From positions 1-20,010 of the forward strand of contig JAYMSP010003381.1 in the NCBI GenBank assembly GCA_036897095.1: a DNA stretch of 20,010 nucleotides, read 5' to 3'. Every line of letters begins with the position of its first letter. The first letter of the stretch is position 1. The DNA is from Plantago elongata (taxonomy: Eukaryota; Streptophyta; Magnoliopsida; Lamiales; Plantaginaceae). The notes under the pieces are model-generated. The model was not told where the DNA came from. It ran no database searches and saw nothing but the letters and a program-made list of their open reading frames with translations. Positions 7,694 to 18,806 of the stretch are shown here, piece after piece. Both the position numbers and the translations under genes were made by a program.

Positions 7694-10600
7694 ATGGAAA
7701 CTCGTAGTCGCAAGCGTGCCGAGGCATCCACCTCACAACTGTCCCCTGGATCCACCACTCGTGCAACTAAACGAACTCGTAACACTGCTACTACCTCCAC
7801 CCCACCCTCAACCTCCACGCGCTCTCGCCGTACCAACCTAAGAACCACAATGGACCCCAACCCAGAGCCTTCAAATGCTTCTGGCTCCACCACTCGTAGC
7901 CGTCGTGGCAAGAACCCAAGTAATAATAGTCAGAGCTGGGAAGTAAATAATAATTCTGATAAGGGTAAAGAGAAGGAGACTGAAAACAGGCTGCCTAGAG
8001 AAATTGAGAGGAGCTTCGGTCTCAACATTCATTCGCACGATTGTGATGACGATGATGATAACAATATTGATGGAGGAATTGGGATGTTGCACCAGAATTT
8101 GACTTCTGCCAGCAGTGCTCTACAGGGTTTGCTCAGAAAACTGGGGGCTGGATTAGATGATTTGCTTCCTAGCTCAGCCATGGGGTCGGCTTCCTCTTCT
8201 CACCAAAATGGGAGGTATAAGAAGATTTTGTCAGGGTTGAGGGCTGATGGTGAGGAAGGGAAGCAAGTCGAGGCGTTGACTCAGCTCTGCGATATGCTTG
8301 CTATTGCATCAGATGAGTCCTTGACTACGTTTTCTGTGGATTCTTTTGTTCCAGTGCTTGTGGGCTTGCTAAACCATGAGACTAATCCTGATATCATGCT
8401 CTTAGCGGCTAGAGGTTTGACACACTTGGTTGATCTGTTACCCTCCTCTTGTGCTGCTGTGGTGCATTATGGGGCTGTCGCTTGTTTTGTTGCAAGGCTA
8501 CTGACTATTGAGTACATGGACCTGGCTGAACAGGTAGATCGACACATTTTATATGCATATATTGATTGTAATTGGAAGTGTATGCGGTTCCCCCCTACCT
8601 ATTGTCTTTTTTGTCAGAGAACCAAAATTACGAGGTTATTATAGAATACCAATCTTTCCTGAACATCTGGAAAAACACAATGTATGATGGATTCTATACC
8701 ACACTTTCATGCCACACCAGTGTAAGTTTACACCACCACTCACCCAAGTGCCTTAATACTACTAATTATTCCTTACTACTACTAATTATTCCTTACTGCT
8801 ACTTATAAATGGTTCATCTCAAACTAATTTTCCCTCGTGTAACCTGTAAGGGTGGTTTTTCCCGTTGTTTAAGAAAAACTGGTTTAAAAAGAGTTCCATA
8901 TTGCCTTTACCTGAGCTCCAGGAATTGTGTCGTTGTTCTTATATCTATATGAACGTCAGCAGCTTGCTGATTCTTTTCCATTTTGGAACAGTCGCTGCAA
9001 GCTTTGAAAAAGATATCTCAAGAACATCCAACTGCTTGTTTGCGTGCTGGGGCTTTGATGGCTGTACTCTCATATCTTGACTTCTTCTCGACAGGAGTCC
9101 AGGTCTGTAGGAATATGTATTCTTTGACATTTTAATTTATTGCTGATCCGAGTATCTCCACGGTTTCATAATTAAGAGAATGTAACTTTCCATGCTTCAT
9201 CAGAGAGTGGCATTAGCGACTGCTGCAAACATTTGCAAGAAACTACCTTCAGATGCGGCTGATTTTGTGATGGAAGCTGTCCCTTTGTTAACTAATCTCC
9301 TACATTACCATGATGCAAAGGTGAAAGGTTATGCTGCAAAATAATTATGTAACCAGATCTTATATTTTAATTATGCATGAATTGTAACCCTCGTAGTTTA
9401 ATTACTGTCTTGTTGCCTTATTTCTAGGTCTTGGAACATGCATCCATGTGCTTGACACGGATTGCTGAGTCATTTGCTTTGGAACCAGAGATACTTGATG
9501 AACTATGCAACCATGGTTTAGTAACACAAGCAGCTGCCCTGATTTCATCCAGCAATTCTGGAGGTGGTCAAGCCACCCTGAGCTCCTCAACATATACGGT
9601 ACTATCAATTTGACGGTCTTGATTTTATGATCTTACATGAGAGACAGCAGGATATAATTATTCCTGTATGCAGGGATTGGTCCGCATTCTTTCAACATGT
9701 GCAAGTGGTTCTCATTTAGGGGCAAAAACCCTACTTCTCCTCGGCATAAGTGGCATTCTGAAAGATGTCTTATCGGGATCTGGTCTTATGCCAACGGCAT
9801 CTATTTCACCTTCCTTAACTCGACCTCCGGAGCAGGTAATAACCACTGCTTTCTTGGTTTGCCTCTTGTTTACATAAATCGGGATCTCTCATTATTCTGA
9901 CGACCTAATCTTCTTGTAAGATCGCTAGGAAAAGAACTCCCATCATGTGGTGGTTCTATTCTGATTATAATCTTTCTATCTTTCTCTCATTGTATTATTT
10001 TATTTATTTATTCAACCAAAGGGTATGCAGTTTGCACTCTAATTTTTACATGTCTGGGCACTATGCAACTTAAAGCCAAATATGTGAAGAGACATAAGAT
10101 AATGTATGGCCGTTTGCCAATGATTGAAATGTCAATCCATTAGTGACCTTCATGCTACTGACGTATGTTCTAAACCTTTATGATTAGGTTCTTGAGATTG
10201 TGAACCTAGCAAATGAGCTTCTCCCAACTCTTCCCGAAGGAACAATTTCTTTTCCAGTCAGCAGTATTTTATCTATCAGAGGATCCCTTATAAAGAAGAG
10301 TCAGGTGGAAAGCTCTAGCAGACAGGAAGATTCAAATGGGTATATTCAAGGGACTCCAACTCGTCAGAAGCTTTTAAATGATCAGCCTGAACTTCTGCAG
10401 CAGTTTGGGATGGATCTCCTTCCTATTCTCGTACAGGTTAGTACTCACTGCCTTTATCTTTATGAAGCTGTAGACTTAGAAAATAGTTTGGCAATCAATT
10501 TGATATGCTTCTGCTTGCAGATATATGGTTCCAGCGTTAATGCTCCGGTACGCCACAAGTGCCTTTCAGTAATTGGAAAGCTGATGTACTTCAGCTCAGC

Positions 10601-13600
10601 AGAAACGATACAGTCTCTAATTGAGACCGCAAACATCTCCAGGTAACTTGCTTTTGTCTCATTCATAATACAAGATAACTTACGACTAGCACGGAAGGTG
10701 AACATGAATTCACTTATATGGTCTTTTTGGTTGCTTAGTTTCTTAATGGGCATTTTAGCTTGGAAAGATCCTCAAGTTTTGGTGCCTGCCCTTCAAATAG
10801 CTGAAATTTTGATGGAAAAGCTTCCTGGCACTTTCTCTAAGATGTTTGTTAGGGAAGGTGTTGTTCATGCTGTAGATACATTGATAATTACTGGATCTAC
10901 TAGCTCAACTTCTAAACAATCTTCCCACGACAAGGATAATGATTCTATTCCTGGATCATCATCATCTCACTCTAGGAGGAATCGACGCCGAGGTGCTAAT
11001 TCTAGTTCAGATGCAAATCCAGCTGATGATACCAAAAGTTCCATGCCAAATGTTTTTTCATCTTATAATTCTATGGAAGTTCCTTTCAATTCTAGTCTTC
11101 GTGCAGCAGTTACTGCATGTGCAAAAGCTTTTAAGGAAAAACATTTTCCTGTAAATTCTGGTTCCATTGAAAGTGGGGTTGCAGATGATTTATTCCGACT
11201 GAAGAATCTTTCAATGAAGTTGACCTTGGGAACTGAGGAGGAGGAGAATACTACTTCTAAAGAAAAATCTAAAGCTTCTTTCACTCGTTTCAATGACTTT
11301 CAGTCTAGCAAAGAGGAAACTTTGGTTGAGGTGATTACTGAGATGCTGCAGGAGCTTAGTAAAAGGGACGGTGTGTCTACTTTTGAGTTTATTGGTAGTG
11401 GAGTGGTCTCATCTTTACTTAGCTATTTCACATGTGGATATTTCTCAAAGGGGGAAATTTCTGAAGTAGATTTGCCTAAGCTTCGACAACAAGCGTTGGG
11501 AAGATACAAATCTTTTGTTTCTGTAGCTCTTCCTCTGAGTGTCTATGAAGGGAATGTGGTTCCTATGAGTGTCCTAGTTCAAAGACTCCAAAGCGCCCTA
11601 GCCTCCTTGGAGCGGTTTCCTGTCATGTTGAGTCACTCTTCACAGTCATCTGGTAACAGTACCCCGCTTTCTTCTGGTATTGGTGCCTTATCTCAGCCGT
11701 TAAAGCTTCGGCTTTGTCGAGCAAAGGGAGAAAAATCTCTCCGTGACTACTCTTCAAATGTTGTATTAATTGATCCATTAGCAAGTTTGGCTGCTGTTGA
11801 AAACTTCCTATGGCCCCGGGTTCAGCGAAGTGATTCTGGTCAGAAACCTTCTGCATCGGCTGGAAACTTGGACTCTAGGAGCACTCCTGCCGGGGCCTGC
11901 ATTCCATCACCGTCTACCTCCACTCCCGTGTCTTCTACACGACGTCATTCAACAAGATCTAAATCTTCTACCAACATTGATTCCTCTGCGACAAAAGATG
12001 TGCTTGAAGACAAGCACACAGCGTCGCAAATAGCAAAGGGAAAAGCAATCTTGAAGTCAAGTCAAGAAGTACGAAAGGGACCCCAAACGAGAAATTCTGC
12101 AAATAAAAGAGGAGTTATGGACAACGATAATCAGATGAAGCCAGAGGATGGAAACTCAAGTTCTGAGGTAAGCATTTTGGTGCAGTAGTACTGTGCGTCT
12201 GGTTATTGGTTAAATGTTGAAGGTCACATTTGATATGTACAACTGGCTTCTGATGCAATATCCTATGCTTAATTATGTCATAATCTTTATTAAATTACTC
12301 TTTCCTGGTGGCTCTTGGTAAATAGTAATTCTTAAGCGTTTTGCTTTAAAGTTTAAACAATATGAGTATATTTGGCTTGTAACTACAAGTAGCTAGACCC
12401 ACTTGCTGCACAACTATATTACTTCATTCCCGGTGCGTTCATCAGCACTTCTAATGGCATTAGGTGATGGTCTTCGTTATGTCTTTATAAATTCTCCATT
12501 TCATGGATCCCTTGCACTGTTGTGGTCGCATATGTAAAATCCAAAGATGGGTTTATCTTCAGCTTGTAGCTTCTGACTCTTGTATTATTTAACTCCTAGT
12601 ACAAATTTTCTTATCATTGAGTCATTCAGTTTATTCATTCACAGTTGGTTTTTGAATTGTAATGTGTATATGTTCCTGTAAAAGACGTATTTGTTTCCTG
12701 TGCTACTCTTGAACTGCCGAAAGTGTGCTCTGCTACTAAGGGACTCTCAGTTGGCCTTTTATTTTAAGTTGAACCTCAGTAACCTGCAATGTGAGGTCTT
12801 GTTCAAGCAAACTTAAATTTTTATTAATCTGGAAGATATGAGCTTGAGTGTTCTTTTGTGTTTGCTTCTTTGAGATTAATAAAAGCTACCCGCTACGATT
12901 TTCTCTTTTTATTAATTTTATTGAGTTGCTATTTTGTGTATTTTACATTGTTCGTTGGGATTTTACTTAGTTGGCTTTTTTTTTTAATGGATTACAGGAT
13001 TATGAGCTGGATGTTTCATCTGTAGACATTGATGATGCTTTGGTGATTGAAGAAGACGATATATCAGATGATGTTGATGAAGATGAAGATGAGGACAATG
13101 ATGATGTAAGTTTCCCTAGTTTAAATACACTATTGTTTTTCATTTTTTTTGGGGTAACATTACATTGCTTGAGAGTTTATTCAATTCTTGTCTTTGGTTG
13201 TCTTTTACATTGTTGAGTTGGTGCTTTTGTAATTTCTTATTGCCCTTTAAATAACTCATACCAGACAGTAATAACACGGTGTTTGTCCAGCCATAGACTG
13301 CACTAATTCATGGACCCACAGGTGAGATGATTGATTTTTGATCCTTGGGTTGTGGAATAGCTTCTTAAGTTAAAAGCTGCCCTTAGTATAAAACCCTATT
13401 TGTATTTCTGTTGCCATTCATCTTCAAATTGACACATGCATTTGCGTAAAAAGTTCGGGAACATGGTATTCCGTATTCTCATAGAACTATAGATATTACA
13501 TATTAGTATTACTTGCTGTTTTTTTTTTGTATTGGCCTAGTTTTTGGTTCTAATTGCATTCACACATTTCTTCATTATGGACAGGTATTGAGAAGTAATA

Positions 13601-16518
13601 CTCTTGCAATATCTATGGCTGAGAAGGTACATGATGTTAAATTGACTGAAGCTGGGGTAGAAAGCTCTGTTACTGCAGCCAGTGATGGCCAGAACAACCA
13701 TGGATGCAGTTCCGATGTTAGAGGTTCATCAGCTAAAGGACCAGAACTTGCTGAGTTAAGAAGTGGTAGTTCATATGGTTCAAGGAGTGCAATGTCCTTT
13801 GCTGCTGCTGCTATGGCTGGCCTGCAATCTGGTAATAATAGAGGTTTAAGAGGAGGCAGAGATGTGCAGGGCAGTGCGTTACCCGGTTCACAGCCAAGGT
13901 TGATATTTACTGCAGGGGGGAGGCAGCTAAATAAGAACCTGACTATTTACCAGGCAGTCCAACGGCTACTTATATCAGGTGAGGAAGATGATGATTCTTT
14001 AGGTGGGCCAGATAATGGTTCTAGTGATGGGAGCAGGCTCTACACCATAGTATATGAAAGGGCAGACAGCCAAATTGAGAGCTCATCACTTGGTAATGTA
14101 TCTTCAACACCACCATCAACACCTGCAAAAGGTACTTCTAGTAGATCAACTGCATCTGCTCGTGTATCGCTGCTGGATAGCATCCTGCAAGGCGAACTTC
14201 CTTGTGACTTGGACAAAACTAATTCAACCTATGATATATTAGCGTTGTTGAGAGTGCTAGAGGGCCTGAATCAGCTCACTCCACGTTTACGCACTCGGTT
14301 GATGATTGATAACTTTTCCGAGGGTAAAGTTTCAACTCTAGATGAGCCTAGTTTCTCTGGAATCAGAGTCCCGCCTGAAGATTTTGTCAACGGCAAGCTT
14401 ACTCCAAAATTGACCCGGCAAATGCAGGATGCTCTTGCACTTTGCACTGGTTCTCTTCCATCATGGTGCTACCAACTGACGAAGGCATGTCCCTTTTTGT
14501 TTCCTTTTGAAACTCGGCGTCAGTACTTCTATTCAACTGCCTTCGGATTATCTCGTGCATTGTATCGGCTCCAGCAGCAGCAAGGTGCTGCTGGCCATGG
14601 ATCCGCCAGCGAGAGAGAGATGAGGCTTGGGAGACTGCAGCGCCAGAAAGTTCGTGTTTCCAGGAATCGTATATTAGATTCTGCTGCAAAAGTTATGGAG
14701 ATGTATGCAAGTCAAAAAGCTGTTCTTGAAGTTGAATATTTTGGTGAGGTTGGTACGGGATTGGGGCCTACTCTGGAGTTTTACACTCTTTTAAGCCACG
14801 ACTTTCAAAAAGTTGGTTTGGGAATGTGGAGGTCAACTTCATCAGTTGGTGGATCCTCTACTGGATTCGTTGGGGTTGAAAAGTTGAATGTAAAATCTGA
14901 TGAGATTATTCATGCTCCTCTAGGGCTGTTCCCTCGGCCTTGGCCAGTCAATGGTTCTGATGGTAGCCAAATTTCCAAGGCCATAGATTATTTCAGATTG
15001 CTTGGGAGAATTATGGCAAAAGCTCTCCAAGATGGGAGGCTTTTGGATCTGCCACTGTCAGCTGCCTTCTATAAGCTTGTTCTTGGTCATGTAGGTTTAT
15101 TGCTGAATGGCGTAGTACTTGTATACTTGTACTTATATTCTGTTACCAACCTTTTATGCAGTATCAAGTACTTTTCATGATTTGCTAATTTCTGTAGGAG
15201 CTGGATTTGCATGATATCATTTCATTTGACATGGAATTGGGAACTACATTACAAGAGCTGCAAGCCCTTGTTTTCCGGAAACAACATTTGGAGTCCATGG
15301 GAAGCTATAATCCCGAGGAATTGTATTTTCATGGCACTTCAATCGAGGATCTTTGTTTAGATTTTTCCCTTCCTGGACACCCAGATTATATCCTGAGACC
15401 AGGCAACGAAAACGTATGCAATGTGATGTTTTCCTGTTTGTATCCTTTCACATTCCATATACACTTGGCCGTTGTTGTTACACTGTTCTTATAACAGTTC
15501 TGTTCCACTTAATTTACAGGTGGATACGAGTAATTTGGGGGATTATGTCAATCTTATGATCGATGCTACTGTTGGGGCTGGGATCATACGGCAAATGGAA
15601 GCATTTAAATGTGGTTTTAATCAGGTACGGTGTCCTGTTTTATCTACAATCAGTTTTGTGGTTCTTCATGTCACTCATAAGTTCTGAACTATTTAGGTGT
15701 TTGACATCTCGACTCTACAAATTTTTTCTCCAAGTGAGTTGGACTATCTTCTATGTGGCCGTAGAGAGCTATGGAAGGTAATTTTCTTTTCGAGTGGACT
15801 TGGCAAAATTCATATTCCTTTGTGTGCCTAATTGGACTCATTTGGCTTGTAATGCAGGCTGATTCACTTGCAGATCATATTAAATTTGATCATGGATACA
15901 CTTCTAAGAGTCCTGCTGTTATTAATGTAAGTGAACATTGAATATCTAACGGATATAATGTAAGCTTCAATTTTCATGTGAATTAACGGTAAATGATATG
16001 CATTATCTTGTTCTAACTTAATGCCTTGCGTTGTGCCACCAGCTCCTTGAGATTATGGGTGAATTCACCCCGGAGCAGCAGCGAGCTTTCTGTCAGTTTG
16101 TTACTGGTGCTCCCTGTCTTCCAGCAGGTGGTCTAGCGGTGCTGAATCCCAAGTTAACAGTTGTCAGAAAGGTATAGGGCTTTCTTGTTCTATCTAAGTA
16201 TCTTCATTCTACTATTAGCTTAACCTGTTTTTATCCATTGAATCAGCATTCAACCAGCTCTAACAACATCACAAACAATGGTACTGGCCTATCAGAGTCT
16301 GCGGATGATGACTTGCCAAGTGTGATGACGTGTGCAAATTATTTGAAGCTTCCGCCGTACTCCACCAAGGTATTGGCTAGATGCCAATGAATCAGTACAT
16401 TTCATTAGGAAATCATTTGGAAATTTGAGAACTGTATCTGTTTTTGTTTTAGGAAATTATGCAAAAGAAACTGCTTTATGCAATCAGTGAAGGGCAGGGA
16501 TCTTTCGATCTGTCATGA
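7694..16518 (+). CDS. UPL3: HECT E3 ubiquitin-protein ligase UPL3 (KAKTUS type), complete
   Basis: Coding exons join 7694-8533, 8992-9102, 9204-9320, 9428-9598, 9674-9835, 10188-10436, 10521-10642, 10739-12167, 12998-13105, 13585-15090, 15198-15413, 15520-15624, 15697-15777, 15858-15926, 16043-16171, 16247-16369 and 16453-16518. This gives 5604 nt and 1867 residues, close to Arabidopsis UPL3 (about 1890). All introns are GT-AG; only intron 8 splits a codon. The start [10 protein letters not shown] is the family's conserved N-terminus. Residues 1-130 are basic and Ser/Thr-rich with a likely nuclear signal. ARM-type repeats follow from about 175 to 640. An acidic stretch covers 1068-1103 and the HECT domain 1458-1867, with catalytic Cys1834 in [11 protein letters not shown] and the family's C-terminal GSFDLS. 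UPL3 proteins ubiquitinate transcription regulators; in Arabidopsis they limit trichome branching and endoreduplication by targeting GL3/EGL3. No disabling change is seen. The shorter paralogue UPL4 fits less well. Confidence 0.95.
8534..8991 (+). other. UPL3 intron 2 (458 bp)
   Basis: The donor CAG|GTAGAT and acceptor GGAACAG|TCG join ...MDLAEQ to SLQALKK in frame. The intron contains a 20-bp tandem repeat (CCTTA(A/C)TACTACTAATTATT at 8751 and 8771, then a partial third copy). No internal exon is seen. Confidence 0.9.
9836..10187 (+). other. UPL3 intron 6 (352 bp)
   Basis: The donor GAGCAG|GTAATA and acceptor TGATTAG|GTT join RPPEQ to VLEIVNL. The intron is T-rich and has no other feature. 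Confidence 0.9.
10437..10520 (+). other. UPL3 intron 7 (84 bp), frame-preserving
   Basis: The donor GTACAG|GTTAGT and acceptor TTGCAG|ATA join LPILVQ to IYGSSVN, matching the family. The length is a multiple of three and there is no in-frame stop. If retained it would insert 28 residues into the ARM region without breaking the frame. Confidence 0.9.
12168..12997 (+). other. UPL3 intron 9 (830 bp, the longest)
   Basis: The donor TCTGAG|GTAAGC and acceptor ATTACAG|GAT join the Ser-rich end of exon 9 to the acidic exon 10. The sequence is T-rich with no ORF, repeat or known RNA recognised. Confidence 0.9.
13106..13584 (+). other. UPL3 intron 10 (479 bp)
   Basis: The donor GATGAT|GTAAGT and acceptor GGACAG|GTA join the acidic run to [10 protein letters not shown]. 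The last 72 bases are open in the exon 11 frame, so an upstream acceptor would also preserve frame. The downstream KVHDVKL block supports the frame but not the exact junction. Confidence 0.8.
14647..16515 (+). other. UPL3: HECT catalytic domain of UPL3 (exons 11-18)
   Basis: The domain starts at [13 protein letters not shown] (residue 1458) and runs to the C-terminus. Seen in order are [20 protein letters not shown], the [19 protein letters not shown] helix, and [19 protein letters not shown]. These are followed by [20 protein letters not shown] and the catalytic Cys (TGT at 16331-16333) in [14 protein letters not shown]. The thioester Cys and the surrounding conserved residues are intact, so the domain should be active. 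Confidence 0.93.
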
Positions 16519-17090
16519 GTTGACTACAGTATCCTGGTTGGAGAAGGCTGTTTTATGCTCAGTATTGGAGTCTTTTAGCTACACCATCTTAGCCTAAGGT
16601 CAGTGATGTGTATATCTTATTTTACTCTGTAATGCCAGTTAGTGAAAAGAAGGTTTCAAACATATATCATTTCTTGTGTGTATAAAACTCATGTGGTGCT
16701 TCAGCTCTTCGTTATGGGCAGAAATGCTCTTATCCTACCTGACCTGTATTATTATTCGTATCGGTTATCTATGCATATGGTACTCAATATATACATACTC
16801 AGCCAGTAATTGGTTTATTATTCGACTTGTCTTTTGAATGTGTAAATTGACTTTCAGGTTGTTGGTTGTACGCACATATCCTGCAAGGATTGGATTTGGT
16901 CGAAATTTGGTCCAGGACTGAGCTTGTAGATAAAGTATTGACTTTTTTTTTTGAAAAAAAATCATCATCATTAGTAGTATTGTGATAATTCCCATCATCA
17001 CTCGCTCACTTATCTTTAGGGCCTGGTAGATAAGTTGCTTGTAATACATTTTGCGGATTGGCATTTCTCTGCCATGTATAATTATTAATT
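16519..17090 (+). other. UPL3: UPL3 3' untranslated region, possibly with a 3'UTR intron
   Basis: After the TGA the sequence loses coding character. A donor CCTAAG|GTCAGT at 16599 and acceptor GACTTTCAG ending at 16857 could define a 259-bp 3'UTR intron. The transcript end is unknown; TGTATAATTATTAATTA near 17076 resembles plant polyadenylation signals. The limits are inferred. Confidence 0.4.
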
Positions 17091-18138
17091 ATGGAAGCAT
17101 TTTTTTGAAAATTTGTCCAAAAAGTTTAGTTTTTATTATGTTTCTAGTGGATCGAGCTTCTTTGTGTCCAACTAAACTACCTGGCTGGTGAATTCTGAAC
17201 AGCTTGACTGAGTTTGAGCATTTTGTAACATGACCAGAGTGAGTTGATTTCATAACATGGGAATTGCGCCCGTAGTAGTTGTGACATTTTACTCCTAGCT
17301 TGTTTGTATCCTTTCCAGAAAGAATGAAATTTCAATTTCCAACATTTCTCTACATGCTGTGCTGTCTGTAGGATTAGGGTCATTTGGTTACACTTACACT
17401 CCCTCAAGAAAATGTCTGCAAACGTTTTGTTAGGATCAAGTGTTCGTAATTTCGTATGTGGTTGCTAATTAGTTAGGCTTTGTTCTCCTCGATTGCAAAC
17501 TCATTTAGTGCAATTCAAATAATTATAATTAAAGAAAACAATTTAATTTTTAAAGTGTAATCAGATTATAATTCATATATACTACGTTCTCACTCTCCAT
17601 CTCAGAATTTCAATTTTATACTTTGCAAATTCAGAACCAGATGTCCAGACGATTACAATTGATGTGCAATAATTTTCTATGTCAACTAAATATATAATGT
17701 TTTCAAAAGAACATATCTTATCAAGCGTAAAATGTTCTTCTCTCTTGGTGAATACCCATTTCCTTAATCAGACACAACAAACAAATATATTCAGTCTAAT
17801 ACTTGTTCTTTCATTGTTTTTTAATATTCCATTGTTTTCTAATACGTTATCAGCACGAGCTGCTCTAAATCAATTCTAATCGGAGGAAAAGGTATATTTA
17901 TCTTTCTGTCAGTATATACTAAATAAAATGCTTAAGCTTTATGTTTACTAGTTGATAACTAGTTAACTTACTAAAAATGATGTTTTGCATATATCACAAA
18001 TGAAAATTTTAAATAATTTCATTACACTGATTACTTTGTAATTACACATTATTATGTAAACTATCACGGAGTTTTTAAACATGAAATTAATTTTTGATAG
18101 AAATGGCAAAGCTGTTAAATTAAAAGTTTATTTGTAAA
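17091..18138. other. Intergenic AT-rich DNA between UPL3 and the LINE
   Basis: No gene is recognised. Short open frames on both strands are low-complexity. One short stretch near 17843-17890 resembles a retrotransposon LTR edge. The last part (17900-18130) is AT-rich and stops abruptly at the GC-rich 5' edge of the LINE. Confidence 0.6.
17843..17890 (+). mobile_element. Possible LTR-retrotransposon edge remnant
   Basis: TAATACGTTATCAGCACGAG followed by CTCTAAATC and TCGGAGGAAAAGG resembles, from memory, the junction between the 5' LTR and the primer-binding region of some plant Copia elements. No matching LTR, gag or pol lies in the window, so this is at most an old fragment. Confidence 0.25.
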
Positions 18139-18192
18139 GCGGCGGGGGCGGCGTTTTTTGCATTTTCTGTCCGGTTGGTTTATTTTTCTTCA

Positions 18193-18641
18193 CCACGCGC
18201 CAGATATTGATGTAGGAAATTCGATTTCAAACGCGTGGATATCTTGTGGGTCTAAATCGAAGTACGGACGCTCTCTGTGGGTGATTTTTGGTTTTATCGG
18301 TTTCTTAGGTTTTCTTGCGGAGGCTTGTTTTTCAGATTCTGTCTTTTCTGTTTTGTCGTGTTAGCCACGTGCCACTTGAGGTTGTAGGTTTTTCAATTTT
18401 GAACGCGTGGATATATTGTGGGCGTAAATCGGACATCAGACACTCACTGTAGCTTGTTTTTGGTGTGATTAGTTTCTTAGGGTTTCTTGCAGCGGCTGGT
18501 TTTTTAGATTATGTCTGTTCTGCTAAGTCTTGTTTGACACACACCATCTCAGGATATAGAATTTTCTATTTCGAACGTGTAGATATCTTGTGGGCTTAAA
18601 TCGGACGTTGAACGAACCCTGTAGCTTATTTTTGGTGTGAT
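18193..18641 (+). repeat. Tandem 172-bp monomers in the LINE 5' region
   Basis: Copies start at 18193, 18365 and 18537, exactly 172 bp apart. Copies 1 and 2 align without gaps at about 129 of 172 positions by hand count. Copy 3 follows copy 2 for about 105 bp and then leaves it near 18641. Shared words include ACG(C/T)GTGGATAT, TTGTGGG, TAAATCGGAC, TTTTTGGTGTGAT, TTTCTTAGG and TTCTTGC. The 54 bases before copy 1 weakly resemble the end of a monomer, suggesting a shortened first copy. The array probably serves as the internal promoter, as monomer arrays do in some animal L1 elements. Confidence 0.88.
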
Positions 18642-18806
18642 CGTGAGTATGGATGCTAGAGTACTCGTCCCAGAAATCGACTCTATTCGTGTTTCTGATA
18701 AGTTATGCTCGTTATCACCTTGTCCGAGTTCTTTTGGGAATGTTTCTGGAACAATGTTCATGCAAACTCAATTGTTGCTCCACTTTTACATTCTGGTTTT
18801 TCAAGT

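Larger units (their letters stand above)
8218..10880 (+). other. UPL3: ARM-type repeat region of UPL3 (exons 2-9)
   Basis: From [16 protein letters not shown] (residue about 176) the protein has helical ~40-residue units with the usual ARM/HEAT pattern. Examples are [38 protein letters not shown] and [14 protein letters not shown]. Exons 3, 4 and 5 each begin and end in phase 0, so whole helical units coincide with exons. In this family the region binds substrates. The limits are approximate, and introns 2 to 8 interrupt it. Confidence 0.75.

Noticed and set aside
8572..8808. Open frame within UPL3 intron 2
   Set aside because: It lies wholly in an intron whose removal gives the expected in-frame junction, and its composition is that of intron sequence.
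10939..12033. Alternative-frame and antisense open frames within UPL3 exon 9
   Set aside because: They are shadows of the long coding exon, which matches UPL3 throughout.
16765..17407. Minus-strand open frames downstream of UPL3
   Set aside because: They are antisense to the UPL3 3' region, with no conserved blocks and no start or splice context.
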